Source of the DNA: Choristoneura fumiferana
Lineage: Eukaryota; Arthropoda; Insecta; Lepidoptera; Tortricidae
Direction of reading: 5' to 3'
DNA: 64,000 nt
Assembly: GCF_025370935.1 (NCBI RefSeq)
Contig: NC_133474.1
Span: 14,527,773 to 14,591,772 of the forward strand
Each line of letters begins with the position of its first letter. The first letter of the stretch is position 1. Positions 12,371 to 24,870 of this stretch are shown here, piece by piece. Position numbers and translations under genes: made by a program. The notes under the pieces were generated by a model. That model was not told the origin of the DNA, ran no database searches, and worked only from the letters and a program-made list of their open reading frames with translations.

Positions 12371-12429
12371 AGCGTTATATTTATTTGCAGTGTAATGTAA
12401 CTATGTTTGCTCGGGTGGAAACTTTCAAC

Positions 12430-12715
12430 TCTAATTTGAAGTAGATATCTTCAACCGATTGAACTGAAATTTTACATGCATGTATAAATCCGATGACAAT
12501 GCAATATTATTATAACATGGAGTTGATCTGATGATAAAGCTAGCGGGTGACCATAGGAACTCTGTGATAAACGACACTACCGCATCGAGTTTGGACTCGT
12601 TTGACTCCTCTTGACGAGTACTTTGGTAACATGGGGCATAAAGTACACTGAGCAAAAAAAAAATTTTTAGAAGAATTTTAAGAAAAACTTTCTTTAAACA
12701 CACAAGCGAAGGAAA
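12430..12715 (+). repeat. repeat resembling part of family A
   Basis: Blocks such as GAGTTGATCTGATGATAAAG, GGAACTCTGTGATAAACGAC and GAGTACTTTGGTAACA follow the order of the family A interior at 4225-4365, at low identity. Confidence 0.45.
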
Positions 12716-12757
12716 TTTACATCGTGGTCTTCAGTTACGTTGGATCATGAAAATTCA

Positions 12758-12884
12758 TGCAAAACTTCATAATACCGGCAGCAACAAAGATATGAATACA
12801 GCCAAAGTGCAAAAAATATGTATACACGACCTTAATATTCAGGCAATAAAGTCTTGTACACATATTTTTGGCACTTCAAACGTA
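12758..12884. mobile_element. decayed MITE related to 60445-60568
   Basis: CAAAAAATATGTATACACGA and ACACATATTTTTGGCACTT form imperfect inverted arms like the inner arms of the intact element at 60445-60568. The outer ends are eroded. Confidence 0.5.
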
Positions 12885-12889
12885 TGCAT

Positions 12890-13087
12890 ATTAATTTTGT
12901 ACCTCTTTAGACTTTGGATCTCAATCCCAGAGGAATTTTGGGATTAAATGTATCATGCATTATTATTCCCGAGAACCAGCTTATGTATATCTAATTTCAT
13001 TCAAACTCGTCCAGTTCCTTTAACATTAAAGAGTAACTAATATACCCATACACACTCATACAAACTTTCGCATTTATAATGCTAGTC
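12890..13087 (-). mobile_element. Helitron-like fragment
   Basis: The minus strand reads CATTATAAATGCGAAAGTTT at its start and continues through a decayed CTCGGGAATAATAATGCATG block. That matches the 5' half of the TC...CTAG elements. The 3' end is missing. Confidence 0.5.
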
Positions 13088-13183
13088 CTTATCCACGGCG
13101 CCGCTTTCAAATCGGTCCAACCGTCTTCGAGTAATCGGAGACATCATTTTGAAAACAATCTGCTGGAGTACCCCCTACTTTTT

Positions 13184-13794
13184 AACCGACTTCAAAAAAA
13201 GAGGATGTTCTCAATTCGAGTGTATGTTTTTTTTTTTTGTATGTTTGTTACGCGATAATTGTTGGCTGAATTTCAAAATTCTTTTTTAGTTCTATAGGAC
13301 ATACTTCCGAGGTGGTCCCATTGACACCAAGTCAGGATCTGATGATGGGATCTTAGAGAAATCGAGGGCAACCCTCGAATTTTTAAGCACAAATATAGCT
13401 ATTTTGACATTTTTAACATCAAGTCAAGTATTTACATTCAGAAAGTATAATTTGTTGAACTGGACCCTGATAAAGAAGACCGTAGGTACCGGTACTCTGT
13501 TATAATATGATATAACTATGCTGTGTTTGAGCTTAATGGAATCGTTGTGAGATGCACTTTGGCTACAAATCACTAAAAACTGTGAAAAAAAATTTTTTTT
13601 AACAAAAAATGGAACCGACTTCAAAAACCTTGAAAGTAATTTTCTACTAGTTTGAAGTCGGTGCCTCAGCACGAGCCAGCAGGAGTCAAATACATATGCA
13701 TGCAGGTGAGGTAGACGACTATAGTTCCACTCCTGCTGGCTCGCAGCCTTCAAACTAGTAGAAAAATATTTTCAAGGTTTTTGAAGTCTGTTCC
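13184..13794 (+). repeat. family A repeat, near-complete copy
   Basis: It opens with AACCGACTTCAAAAAAAGAG and closes with TTTTTGAAGTCTGTTCC, so the ends are inverted repeats. The interior matches the copies at 3750 and 57075. The last about 180 bp (13613-13794) form a hairpin with arms containing ACTAGTTTGAAGTCGGTGCC and GGCTCGCAGCCTTCAAACTAGT. This is the best copy for defining the family. No transposase frame was seen. Confidence 0.7.
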
Positions 13795-13799
13795 ATTTT

Positions 13800-16300
13800 T
13801 TATTATTATTTTTTTAAAGTTGGTTAATAAGAGAATTATATGGTGTTTTTTTTTAAATTTAAGTGAGGTTTAAATATTGGTGGTGGTCGTTTTGGGTTAA
13901 CAAATTAGTTTGATTACCAGAATAATATAATGTCGAGTCACAAATTCACATAAAATTGCAGTGATATATTTATATATACATGGATATTTTATTACTTAAA
14001 TGTAACCTATAAACATGTGTTGAATGTTATTATGTATTTTAAAACAAAATTAATAATTCTTGTAGAATCAATGTTTAGCAAGATCAGCATTTCTTTTTTA
14101 CAGAAAAAAAATCCAAGCCGTGGAATTCCTTAAGATGCAGAGATCCGCTTGCAGCCGACATTTATTATGAAAACGTCTTAAAAGCGTCCCTGGACTTTCC
14201 AACCACTCGCGTAGTTCATACTTAAGTATAGTATGTACGTACACAATCTATCTACGGCGATGGACGAAACGGAGTAGAACTTTTTTCCAGATTGGCGTAT
14301 GTAAAAGGAATTTTTAAGAGACGGTTATTCAATAAATAAAGTCTTTGATGTTTCTGCTGTAAGTAACGTCAACAAAAGTTTACAAATCTACCTAGACTTT
14401 TTGCAAATAACTTTATAAATACTATATCACAAGAAAAAAGTTTCTTCAAAGATTGCAAAATTATCAGTGAAATAAAATCTCATCTAATATGGTACCATTA
14501 GGAGCTTTTGCTAGTTATGTTTTGAGTTTTACGGATATATTTGGCAATATTTTTTTAACAAATCCAACGACTTTATTTATTTATTAAACCAAATACCACG
14601 TTAATTACCTAATTATCATGGAATGTATCGTACACATTATTAAACAGTTATATTTTGATTTCGCTGATACAATAAGACTAAAATAATTATAACGCACATA
14701 CATTTATATTTCAGAAAATTGTACTTTTCCCGTAGGAATAGTTATTGTTGTCTAGTATAACCACTGTATAAACGTTATTTACAATGGAGACTTAACATCA
14801 ATTACGTCAATATTTTGACGCATTCAGAATGTTACATTTAGTAGTAGGCCATAACGATGTTTTGTTGCTATGTTCATTCTTCATTAACACCATCCACATC
14901 TATGTAACTAACGGTACTAGACTAGCTATTTGCAGTGAAACGCGCGACGCGTGAACTCTAACACAACGCCTGTCACGGACCTTATCAAACGTAATGTCGT
15001 TCCTCACCTCGCGCCGTAAGTAAGAGTAAGAATGTAAAAAACATACCTATATTCCATACCTTTATGTTGATATGCCGATGATTAACCCTAAGATATCTAC
15101 GCAGGCATTAAGCGTGGGTAAAACCTTGACATTACTATAGAAAATTGTACGAAATTAGATTCGTTGGTACAATATTCCAACGTATTCTTGGTATGTGTTT
15201 CCTCCTCATCAGTAGCAATCAGTTTATGTCAGTGCCTAATACCCAAGATGACGAAGGGTCACTAAACAGAGATATATTTTCGTGAGGTCAATAAACAATT
15301 TTTCCGAATAATAGCACAAGACTTCAGAAAGAAAAACACAGAGTATTTCTTATACACACGCAAAAAGTAACCAGAATTTGGTTTTAGCGCTGTGAAGCGA
15401 AATTGCAATATATTAGTATCAACTACATCATCGTAATTAATTAATGAATTTATGTCGAGCAGCAATGTATTAAACAAAATAACTTTACACGCCAGTAAGT
15501 AAGTGCTGCTCTAGTAATTCCATTACACCTGATCGAAGAGCCCTTAGTGGCCACGTACCTGTTTATTAACTAAAATAGTTTTGAAGGTAGTTTTGTTTGC
15601 AAATGCTATTGATAGCAGACACAATCGTAAAGCTCTTAATTTCACGAAGGGAGGCAAGATAACAAGGAACGACAAGTAACATTTCATACAGGTGCGCGGG
15701 GAAATAACGTCACACGGTAGGTAAAGCAGGCATAACTGGAGCCAGTACAACTTTGCCGCCCGCCTCCAAGCACTGCTGATAACTGTGCATATCATAAAAC
15801 TTTATTTACAACCTCAATTTGCTTTTGTTAGAGTTTCTATTCCGATGATTACCTACTTTCAATTGTTATTGTAGATAGATATCAGAGGCTAAATTGTTAT
15901 GACACTCGGAACCAAATCTTTAATAATGTTGATTATTTAAGTAAAGAGGGTACTCTGTGAGGTAAATTTCATTTACAGAAAGTGGAGGGAAATTAATTCC
16001 GTCACGACCGCACAGTAACTGGATGTCATAAGTAGTCAACTTTGAACCGAAATATTTACCTGCATGGTATAACAGGGCAGTATTCATAAAACTTTAACTT
16101 TTATCAACATCAAAGTAGTCAACTGCGCCAGATCTAGAGGCGATTTTGTAGTCAGATTTACGGTAACCGATTAGATACACTTTGCAAATTTGTTATTGCA
16201 CTAGCCGTCAAGCAACAAGGGGGTAAGTAGCTGTAAAAGTCTACGTTAACCATCTAACTGTTGCATAAAACTAAGGGGATACAAACGAACTTGATTTTGT
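13800..16300. other. unassigned AT-rich DNA
   Basis: No gene or repeat end recognised. The 80-115-codon frames that exist here show no recognisable protein features. Confidence 0.35.
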
Positions 16301-16301
16301 G

Positions 16302-16510
16302 GTACCTCCCATAGACGTAAAGTGGGGTTTAATGTTTTTTTCTCGACTCATCCGTGGAAGGAAAATTATAACGGCTATGATTGCTTGAGAATTATTAGTA
16401 GTTTAAGAGTAAATAGCAGCCTAAGGTATAAAACATACCTAAACTTGGAAGATTCCGTACACAATACGAAATACGAATAATACGAATTTTCGTAATGGCT
16501 ACGGAACCCT
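16302..16510 (+). repeat. family G repeat
   Basis: GTACCTCCCATAGACGTAAA and ATTATTAGTAGTTTAAGAGT recur in the same order at 21373-21690. The copy ends near a GGCTACGGAACCCTA motif. Class unknown. Confidence 0.55.
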
Positions 16511-16924
16511 ATCCCAGGCGTGTCCGACACGCTCTTGGTTAGTTTTTATTATGGATATAATAATTACGCTTTCTCATATTTTGAGTAAGTGCTAGTGAAC
16601 TCATCATAAGATTAAAAAACTTTTATTTTAAATATTAAGATAGAGATAAAATAATTACTTTCATTGTAGTGAGATTCACGAAAATGACTGTCTACACAAA
16701 AATAAGAAACATCCGTGTATTTGAGGGTTTTATTAAAAAAAATCTATTTTGTATTTTTGTGCAAACATACAATGTGTATATAAACATTGATCTTTGATTG
16801 TTTATCTTCACCTACATAAGCGATTACTTTTTTATCAATATTAATTTACTATAAACAAAACAAAGGCACTTCAGCGCCGGGTGAGCTATTTCCCATAGTC
16901 CCAGAGTAATTACACGGAGCTGCT

Positions 16925-16990
16925 CACAAAGGGCGCGAGGTGGCGAGGTCTGAGCACCGCGGGCGGCGGGCGCCGGTAATGCATTGCCGA
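16925..16990. other. GC-rich island
   Basis: About 65 bp including GCACCGCGGGCGGCGGGCGC. A minus-strand frame crosses it without recognisable protein content. Confidence 0.3.
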
Positions 16991-17465
16991 TGTTCGCCGC
17001 CTCACGACTTAACGCAAGATCTCGCCAGCAAACTTTCATCAGGTAACAATTTAGCCGCTCACTGAATGCTATTACCACATTCCGAGCGCAGATATTAAAA
17101 AGCCGTCGACAGAAAAAAGTTTCATGTTGACACAGACGGAGAAATTGCAAATGCTGTCGCTGTGATATCAACTGGTGATATGGTGATATGTTGGCATGTC
17201 AATTTTGATGTTCTTCTTGTATTTTTAATAAAGGAACAACGGAACTCTTAATGATCACTTGTAAGACCTTACTGTCAGTCCGTCCGTTATAGTAAATTTG
17301 CTTAAATCAACTCAATTGATTTAGTTGCAGTTTTTGGTACACGGCTGAGTGACATAGTTAAGCAAATGGTTTTTCAATACAGAGATAATTTTTGAAGAGC
17401 AATTCTGAAAAATAAAAATAATTAACTACGAACTGTAAGTAACATATACATATAAATTGTTTTGA
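16991..17465. other. unassigned AT-rich DNA
   Basis: Nothing recognisable. Confidence 0.3.
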
Positions 17466-17590
17466 AGAATCATCTCGGCCTATATACGTCCCAATGCACG
17501 GTAAAGGCCTCCTCTCAAAATGAGAGGGCTTGGGCCGTAGCACCCACGCGGGCTTAGTGCGGATTGGGAATTTCACACATACCACTGCAT
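17466..17590 (-). mobile_element. 5'-truncated copy of the 380-673 SINE family
   Basis: The minus strand contains CCGCACTAAGCCCGCGTGGG, CTCTCATTTTGAGAGGAGGC and a tail ending CGTATATAGGC, all in the order of 565-660. The tRNA-like head is missing. Confidence 0.7.
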
Positions 17591-17599
17591 ATGGGCCGA

Positions 17600-18290
17600 G
17601 ACAAAGCAGACCGTCTACTGTATACTATACCATACTAGTATACTAGTATCAATTCGGCTTAAATAAATATGTATGTTATGTTAGAACATACAGAAGTCAA
17701 AGAGATTATTTATTACAACAAATAAACCTTACTGTAGTTTTATACCTATCATCACTTTCATATGAAAGAAATTTTACTCCTGAGACTGTTTAGGCTCTTC
17801 CAGTTACCAGTATGACATCTGCCCGACATCGCAACTTTGCACTAAAATATTTTTACTATTTGATCCCAAATAATTGCTACCAAAATGTGAAAAAAATCGT
17901 AGATACGAAATTAATCTTATTTGAAGTTTTTTTTACAATATACTTACTGGTTTAATATTAGGTACTTATACAAAATTAAATTGTCAAAATTATTCTATAC
18001 CAATTGACTAAATTTTAGCAACAAAACGTGCCTTGCATTGATTTTGACAAACCAATTTTGATTGTCAATACAACAAAACCACTAATTCAGATGAGTATTT
18101 TTTAGTTCAACAGATTTGTTACGCAAAAAATACCGGCAGATGTCCCCGTTAAGTGGGTGCAAACATTTTTCCGCGTGGAAATGTTCACAATATCGGAGAG
18201 AGTGGTAAAAACGGTACAATGGGGAATTGGTAAAAAGCAGATTCAGATCACGGCCCTATGTAAAGCAGCTCGAACGAGTTAGATATTCGG
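17600..18290. other. unassigned AT-rich DNA
   Basis: Nothing recognisable. Confidence 0.3.
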
Positions 18291-18445
18291 CTGATGGCCC
18301 CAGCGCTGCCTGAGTGCCGGGCCCGGCCGCCGCCACCGCGGTCCGTACTTATAATCTAATATTCGCAATTTACGAGGATCGCAGCGGAGCCCCGGTGGGA
18401 GCCATAGCACTGTCATCGCGCCGGCGTACCTGCCGCCTGCACTTA
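18291..18445. other. GC-rich island
   Basis: A bipartite island: GCCGGGCCCGGCCGCCGCCA near 18317, an AT-rich gap near 18345-18375, then a second GC-rich half to 18440. No open frame of note. Confidence 0.3.
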
Positions 18446-18970
18446 CCCCGCCATTTACTCTCTTCTAGCTTTTTTACGACACTAATTTAACTCATTTGAA
18501 AGTAGGTACTTTATAGATTTTACTTGTTTTAAATCAGCGACAAGATTTTTAATTGTGTTGATTTGTTTATCCGTATGTTGTAATTTCATTAAATTGTTAT
18601 GAATATTTTTAAGGGTTTTAAGAATCATATCTTCGTCCGTCTACCTGTCAAGACCTAGGGCTCTTCAAGGCTAGTGTTACTGAACCAGTGAGACACAACT
18701 TTGGCCTCATCTGCACTTTACATCAGGTGAGATAGGGGTCAATCACGGTCGTCAGTATTACGTAAAAAAAAAAAAATTTTTTTCTCAGAAACGCGTGGTT
18801 ATCAAATTAAAATTATTATCAAAAACTCAGTTGCAACCTCTTGGAGCTGCGAAAAACTAAGTTTCTATGATGGTCAAATCAAAATATAAAACAGTGGTAT
18901 CAAACAAAACATGCAGGATATCAATCACCTTTCCGTTGGCATAAAATTTTCAAATTTGGCTAAATATTAG

Positions 18971-19119
18971 GGTGTTACCAGACCAATCGATCGATTATCG
19001 ATCGACGGCATCGATCGATCGATGGGTCTGGTAGAAACAATCGATCGACGTCGACCAATCGGTTCTACCATCGATCGATGCCGTCGATCGATGATCGATC
19101 GATTGGTCTGGTAACCCCC
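18971..19119. mobile_element. CGATCGAT-rich palindromic MITE
   Basis: About 50-bp inverted arms run from GGTGTTACCAGACCAATCG at the left to CGATTGGTCTGGTAACCCCC at the right. TTAG flanks both sides (18967-18970 and 19120-19123), a likely 4-bp target duplication. The arms are built mostly from overlapping CGATCGAT units, so the whole can fold into one hairpin. Confidence 0.7.
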
Positions 19120-19123
19120 TTAG

Positions 19124-20408
19124 GCTTCACAGCACAAATAAAGGACGGAATCCAAAAATCACTGATTCGTATAACAATTTTTTAAATGTTATTATGCAAT
19201 ACAAAGTAAAATGCCTCTGAGATTCCCTCTCGTGTTTTGCCGGTTTTTAACTGTACAAGTATTTTAATTAAAATGTGAAGACCGCAAATATAACATCCAG
19301 CGGCGCGATAAATATACTATTGGAAGACATATAAGGCTGAGGGTTTGAAAGCGTCAGCACAAAAGTCTACTCCGGATCTCCACACACTTAAGTAAATCTC
19401 CAATATCCGCCCCGATCGGATTCTGAAACTACATCCTCCAGAATGTACACGTATAAATATTATAAACTAACGCCTTGTACACGTTCTGTGACAATATACA
19501 TATTGCAGCACGTGAGAATTTTACATTACAAAATAGAAATAGTGACATTTTATTGATTTCAAAAATATTGTTCAATAATTGCCTAATATAATGAATGGCG
19601 AGTCACGCTAAGAATATCAACATCAAGGGGCGTTTGCCTGATAGGGGCCTAACATAAGCAGCTTACTTTCAAACAAGCAAAGCTATTCCACCGAAGTAAA
19701 ATATAATAAATGTTATACATACATATGTATATACACTTTCAGTATTTATTTTCACATTTTTTTTAATTTTATTTGTGTAGGTACTCTTTAGGACAAATTT
19801 ATTATAAATTGTTCAAATCTGACATTTAATTGTTTATTAGAATTAATGACAAAAAATAAAAGAATAATCAAATCACAAATAGGTACTAATAACGAATAGG
19901 TACTAATAGGTATATATATACTATGTAAACAACATAACAAAGTCACCAACATCCAGACTTTGATTTCCAATCAGTCCCATATTAAAGGCCCTAAACCCAT
20001 TTACCACACCATTTCGCGTACTAGGTAATTGTAGTGCACAAGTGCACTGTCCTCTGCAACAACAATTATTTATACTAATTAGTTACCAAAATTATGCTGT
20101 GATAGTTTGCTCGGTACGCTCGGTACCTATATTGGCTTGCGTTGAAATTACTTGCAACTACAAGTATTGTCGTTTACTCATATTTAAGTATGCACTGTAG
20201 ATAATTGGTATGAGTTTTATCAAAATTATAATAAGTATGAGTCGATTAACAGGTATGTGGAAAAAGAATTTACAAAACAATAAAAAAAATAACTTCAAAG
20301 CTGTAACTAAAAAGGGAGAAAGAAATTTATTATCTTGTAAGGAAACCAAAGTAAATATGCTACCTACTTGTATTAGTTTGTAGTTTTTGTTTTGACATTC
20401 GCGGCTTC
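19124..20408. other. unassigned AT-rich DNA
   Basis: No gene or repeat end recognised. Confidence 0.3.
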
Positions 20409-21060
20409 AATCACTCCTGCTGACTCGTACTAAGGCACCGACCGACTTCAGACTGGTAGAAAATTATTTTCAAGGTTTTTTGTAGTCGGTTCAATTTTTG
20501 TTATAATTTTTTTAACGCTTTTTAGCAGTTTCAGTGTAAATAGTCTAAGATACAATAGTTTAATATCAACTGCTCGTCACCTTTTACGAAAGATTGCTTT
20601 GTCCGATACAGAGACGTTCATTATTGAGGAGTCCTGGTGCTTCACCACCCGTTTTACCATATGCATTAAGAGGAGCATAAATTGCTTAGCAACTGTGACA
20701 AAGTAATTAAAATTCAACCCGTGAAATACTTGTTATTGAGTAGTAACTCCGATGGTCAACTGTGGTTTTCATCATCTGTTCCACTTCACCAAATGATGAT
20801 TTTCAAGAGCAAATGCACGAGTTACCTACTAAAGACCCCTAAGAGTGTCCCTACAATTGAAGAGTTCCCTCGATTTCCTTAAGTTCCAATCATCAGATCC
20901 TGATTTGGTGCTTATGGGACCTAATTAAAGATATTCCTAGACGAACGCAAAAAAAATTTAAATCGGCTGATAAATGACGGAGTTCTAAGGCAACAACAAA
21001 CAAAAAATAAATAAAAAAATACAACCGAATTTATAACCTCCTCCTTTTTTGAAGTCGGTT
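20409..21060 (-). repeat. family A repeat, inverted copy
   Basis: It reads in the opposite direction to the other copies. The CACTCCTGCTGACTCGTAC end lies at the left, and the AAAAAAGGAGGAGG...AACCGACTTC end (as TTTTTTGAAGTCGGTT) lies at 21044-21060. The interior resembles 4437-4960. Confidence 0.65.
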
Positions 21061-21254
21061 AAAAATAAGGCTGGCACAGACCTCAAAAAAAAGTTGGCTT
21101 ATATATTTAAGATTTTTTTTAAGATAAACTTTATATTTCTCTTATTGTAGTTACGGTTTTGAAGTTAGTTTAATTTCCTTTTTATAATTTTTCAACCGAC
21201 GTCAAGAAAAGGAGGTTATCAAGTCGGTTGTATTTTTTTTACCTTTATTCTATT

Positions 21255-21690
21255 ATTTCTTAGTTTTTAGGGTTCCGTATCCAAGCTAGAAAGCTGTTAT
21301 TTTGCACGAATATATATGTAAACTATGCCGACAAAATGGTATAATAAAAAAATCAAAAATATATTTTTTTAGAGTACCTCCCATAGGCGTAAAGTGGGGG
21401 TGATTTTTTTTTCTCATCCAATCTTGTAGTGTGGGGTATCGTTCAACTTTAAAGTGCAAATTTTCATTAAAATTGAGCCCCCCCCCCTCTAAAATCAAAA
21501 CCAATGGGGGGGGGGGAATTTTGAAAAAAAATCAGGATGGTAGTAAGTATAAAGTATAACTTACAAGGAAAACTATAACGGTTAAGTTTTCTTGAGAATT
21601 ATTAGTAGTTTAAGAGTAAATAGCAGCCTTAGGTATAAAATATACCTAAACCTAGAATATTCCGTACAAAATACGAAATCCTTAGAAAAA
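21255..21690 (+). repeat. family G repeat with homopolymer insert
   Basis: It shares GTACCTCCCATAGGCGTAAA and ATTATTAGTAGTTTAAGAGT with 16302-16510, but is longer by an insert holding C11 (21478-21488) and G10 (21507-21516). These two runs can pair as a short stem. AGGGTTCCGTA lies at the left edge (about 21269). Confidence 0.55.
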
Positions 21691-22249
21691 TATTACTTAA
21701 TTTTTTCGTAATTAAAAACTCCTGAACCGATTTGGAAGAAACTAGTATTGTTCCCTAAGTTAGACTTTATATCTATAGTCCATTCAAGATAACGTTGGAC
21801 TCTAGAAGGACACAGAAGAAGGGGTTCTAAACATTTTTTGTGTAGTAATGATGATGATGATGATTAATAAATGAAGTAATAAGATGAAGTCATAACTTTG
21901 TTTATTTTGTAAGTAGATTAATACGTAATATACTCACAAAAAACACAATATTAATGCGTAATTTGCTACATACTATATTATATTTATATTTATACATTTA
22001 ATAACTGCGTTTCGTGGACTCATCCGCTCCCATTCCCTGTTTAAAAATAAAAACTATAAATAATGAACAGAATTGAGTTAACATTATTATAAACGTTCCG
22101 TTTCTTGCAGAATATTGCTTACCTCTACCTCTTTAGGTATTTTATGGGAAGACGGTTCGGTCTTTAACAAAATGGGATAAGTTTTTTTAATTGTATTTAA
22201 ATTATGATATGTATTTTGTAAACAGCAAAGTTAATCTCACTAAAATTTA
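21691..22249. other. unassigned AT-rich DNA
   Basis: A (GAT)n run at 21849-21863 is the only feature seen. Confidence 0.3.
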
Positions 22250-22251
22250 TA

Positions 22252-22469
22252 TTTAATATTATAAATGCGAAAGTTTGTAAATCTGTATGTTTCTTTGTTA
22301 CCTAACTATTCACGTCATAAGCGCTGAACTGATTTAGATGAAATTCGGTATATAAATAGTACAAGCCCCGGGGAAGGACATAGAATCGTTTTTATCGCGG
22401 AAAATTTCATAGTTTTCCCGGGATATCAATAAACGAATTCTACGTGAACGGATTGGAGGCAACAGGTAG
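22252..22469 (+). mobile_element. Helitron-like element, diverged copy
   Basis: ATATTATAAATGCGAAAGTT near the start, TTTAGATGAAATTCGGTATA and GAATTCTACGTGAACGG inside, and an end GCAACAGGTAGT. The 3' end has changed from CTAG to GTAG and the 5' TC is not clear. This is an older copy of the 6953-7181 type. Confidence 0.65.
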
Positions 22470-22474
22470 TTAAT

Positions 22475-24215
22475 GAATAAATGAAACTAATATTGATGTC
22501 TTCGATATTTTAATTAGAATTAAGTTTTCATCGTAAGTAGGTACACTAAAAAAATGCAATTTATTAGATGACTTCCTAAAGCGTGCACTATAAAGAGCCT
22601 ATTTTCCTTTTGTCCATTCGTATATTGAACAGACTGTAGTCTAAGTAAAAAAAAAAAAAGAAAAACTTCCGACACAAAAACCTTTAAAAAGAATAATCTA
22701 AGGACATTAGATATAATTAGAATACTTTAATTCAAACTTTGTTGCATCGGGGGGTAAGTAAATAAACTTAATGGTTTCTGACAAAATTACATACGGGTAT
22801 GGGCCGAAATGATAACCTAAATTTTTTTCAAGTCTGTTTCTGTCGCCGTCTGTTTTCAAGAAATAAATCTCTCAGTTTCAATGAAAAAAAAAGATATCGC
22901 TCACTTTTTACATACGTCGGTTTCAACACAATCAAATTAAGTACCGCAGCCCGGCGTGAACTTTTAAAAATGTTATATTGTCACGTAGCGCTAAAACATT
23001 GGGATGTGAATATTCGCCTACACATTCAGAACAACCCAAAGTGAATGTCAACACAACAGCACAATATAATGGGGGCCCGCGGCGACATATTTACTCAAAT
23101 TTGGAACTGGGACGTGCGGAGTCAGCAGTCTATTACGTGACCGTTAATAGCATTCAGGCGCGCTGGCGGACCGAGCGAGGAGGCTTGCTTCTAAGCCAAA
23201 ATACCTCACAGGAAACAGACACAGTATCTACAGTACTACTATAAATTGAATTGTTCAACTTTTTCAGCCAAAACAACGAAGTAAAAAAAGAAAATTGTCA
23301 TAAGTATTATTATGAATGAATCTTAACAATTAACCTTAGTATGTAAAATAGTTGATTATTTTATTATGATTATACTGTCGCCGAAATTTTCGCATCATTA
23401 AGAAAGTGGATTACTGTAGCATTCTAACCGTTGTGCAGCTGCCGGCAGCTCGGGGCGGGGAAAGATCTATAAATTACTGGAACGACAACTCGTTCCGCGC
23501 CAGATAAAGCTACGCCGCAAAACAATGCCACTACCCGGACGAACCTCTGAGTAAAGAGACCCGTACGTCTTTATGAACTATTCTCTAGACATATCCTGAG
23601 ATTGTCCCAAAACTTTTCTATTACTCCATTATACGTAAGATGTTAAGATGACACATGCTACACACATCGTCCGCCGTAAATCAACTTCAAATACATCTTG
23701 CTAATAATGTAATAAAACATGTCTCTGCTAGAAGTCACGACTATACTCAATTTGTTTCAGAATTCACGTTCAAAGGCGAACGTTTCTCAACTTCCAATAA
23801 TTTAATAAAGAAAGTTTATTGGAGTTCGGGAAGCGTGCGTGGCTGGCACGCTCGCCACAAAAAGCCGAAAACTTTGATTCAATTAAAACATAAAGTTGCA
23901 GGAAGAAGTTACGAGCTCGGCCGAAAGTGTTCGGTGCGGAAAGCGGTGGCAGGCAGCGCAGCGGCTTGCCGGCGCTGGCGCCGCGCCGCCGCCCGAGCCC
24001 GACCGCGGCGCCGCATGCTTTTGCCGCACTACAATCACTAAATCAAAAGTTAAACCTTGCGGTTTCACAATTCGTGGCCCAGATTGGACGGCATGTGCAA
24101 TCTTCTTATCGAATATTACCGATTCTACTTCCATCTTTCTGTAGCTGTAACTCACTAAGGACTCTGTATTCTGTAAAATAAAGTATTTAGGTACTTCATC
24201 AGTTTATTCAACAGA
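22475..24215. other. unassigned DNA with a GC island
   Basis: No gene recognised. Several frames of 80-128 codons cross 22800-24180, but their translations have no recognisable domain, and overlapping frames on both strands are open only around the GC-rich part. Confidence 0.35.
23925..24020. other. GC-rich island
   Basis: CGGCGCTGGCGCCGCGCCGC near 23969 contains an inverted GGCGC/GCGCC core. Four frames overlap here, which indicates composition and not coding. Confidence 0.3.
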
Positions 24216-24218
24216 CCT

Positions 24219-24337
24219 TAACACATTCAGTGCCAAGAACCCGCTAGGCGCCTTCTCTGTTCGTAGGCAGTTTTCGCTACAAAGCGGAAAAACGCTGCTA
24301 CGCGCTACGAGCGTAGCGCGTAGCGAATGTGCTAATC
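24219..24337. mobile_element. small palindromic element
   Basis: ACACATTC near the left edge and GAATGTG near the right edge are inverted. At the right is a perfect hairpin: 12-bp arms GCTACGCGCTAC (24297-24308) and GTAGCGCGTAGC (24313-24324) around the loop GAGC. No target duplication identified. Confidence 0.5.
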
Positions 24338-24399
24338 GTTAAATGTCAATGAAGCACTGGACACTTTTGCAAGCAAAAAAGTTTCGGGTCCGGTGGGAC

Positions 24400-24565
24400 A
24401 CGGCCGCGCAGCCTGCGAAAGTCGCTGTAGGGAATAAGGGGTGACGAGCATTGTTATGCAAATTGAGGTCGTTATTTCGCTACGAGTGAGGAAAGAGCGC
24501 GACAGCGACCGCCCTGCCTGCGCCCCGCTCTCCGCTCCGCCCGCGCACCGCATCGCGGAAGACGC
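24400..24565. other. GC-rich island
   Basis: A broad GC-rich segment containing GCCTGCGCCCCGCTCTCCGC near 24517. It starts next to the hairpin element at 24219-24337. No recognised coding content. Confidence 0.3.
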
Positions 24566-24747
24566 TTTGCATAATTGGTAATACAGTAGCTACATGGATA
24601 GCAGAGAATGAACTGTGTTTGCTCTTACTGGCAGAGCTTTTTGGCGGTAAGTTCCTTTAGGATAAAGTATGCCACGTTTAATTACCTAAATCAATTCCAA
24701 ATTCTAATTCTCATTATTATTTATGTCTCTTGTAGTGTGTTTCTTTA

Positions 24748-24870
24748 TCCCACTAATATTAAAATGCGAAAGTTTGTAAGTCTGTTTGTTTATTTATTTG
24801 TTTGTTACCTTATTACGTCTAAAGCATTGAACCGATTTAGATAAAATTTGGTATACATATAGTTTTAATT
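24748..24870 (+). mobile_element. Helitron-like 5' fragment
   Basis: Starts TCCCACTAATATTAAAATGC preceded by A, then GAAAGTTTGTAAGTCTGTTT and GAACCGATTTAGATAAAATT. It breaks off near 24870, with no CTAG end. Confidence 0.65.

Noticed and set aside
23655..24181. Overlapping open frames as a real gene
   Set aside because: Several frames on both strands are open over the same GC-rich DNA, with arginine, alanine and proline runs and no known motif.
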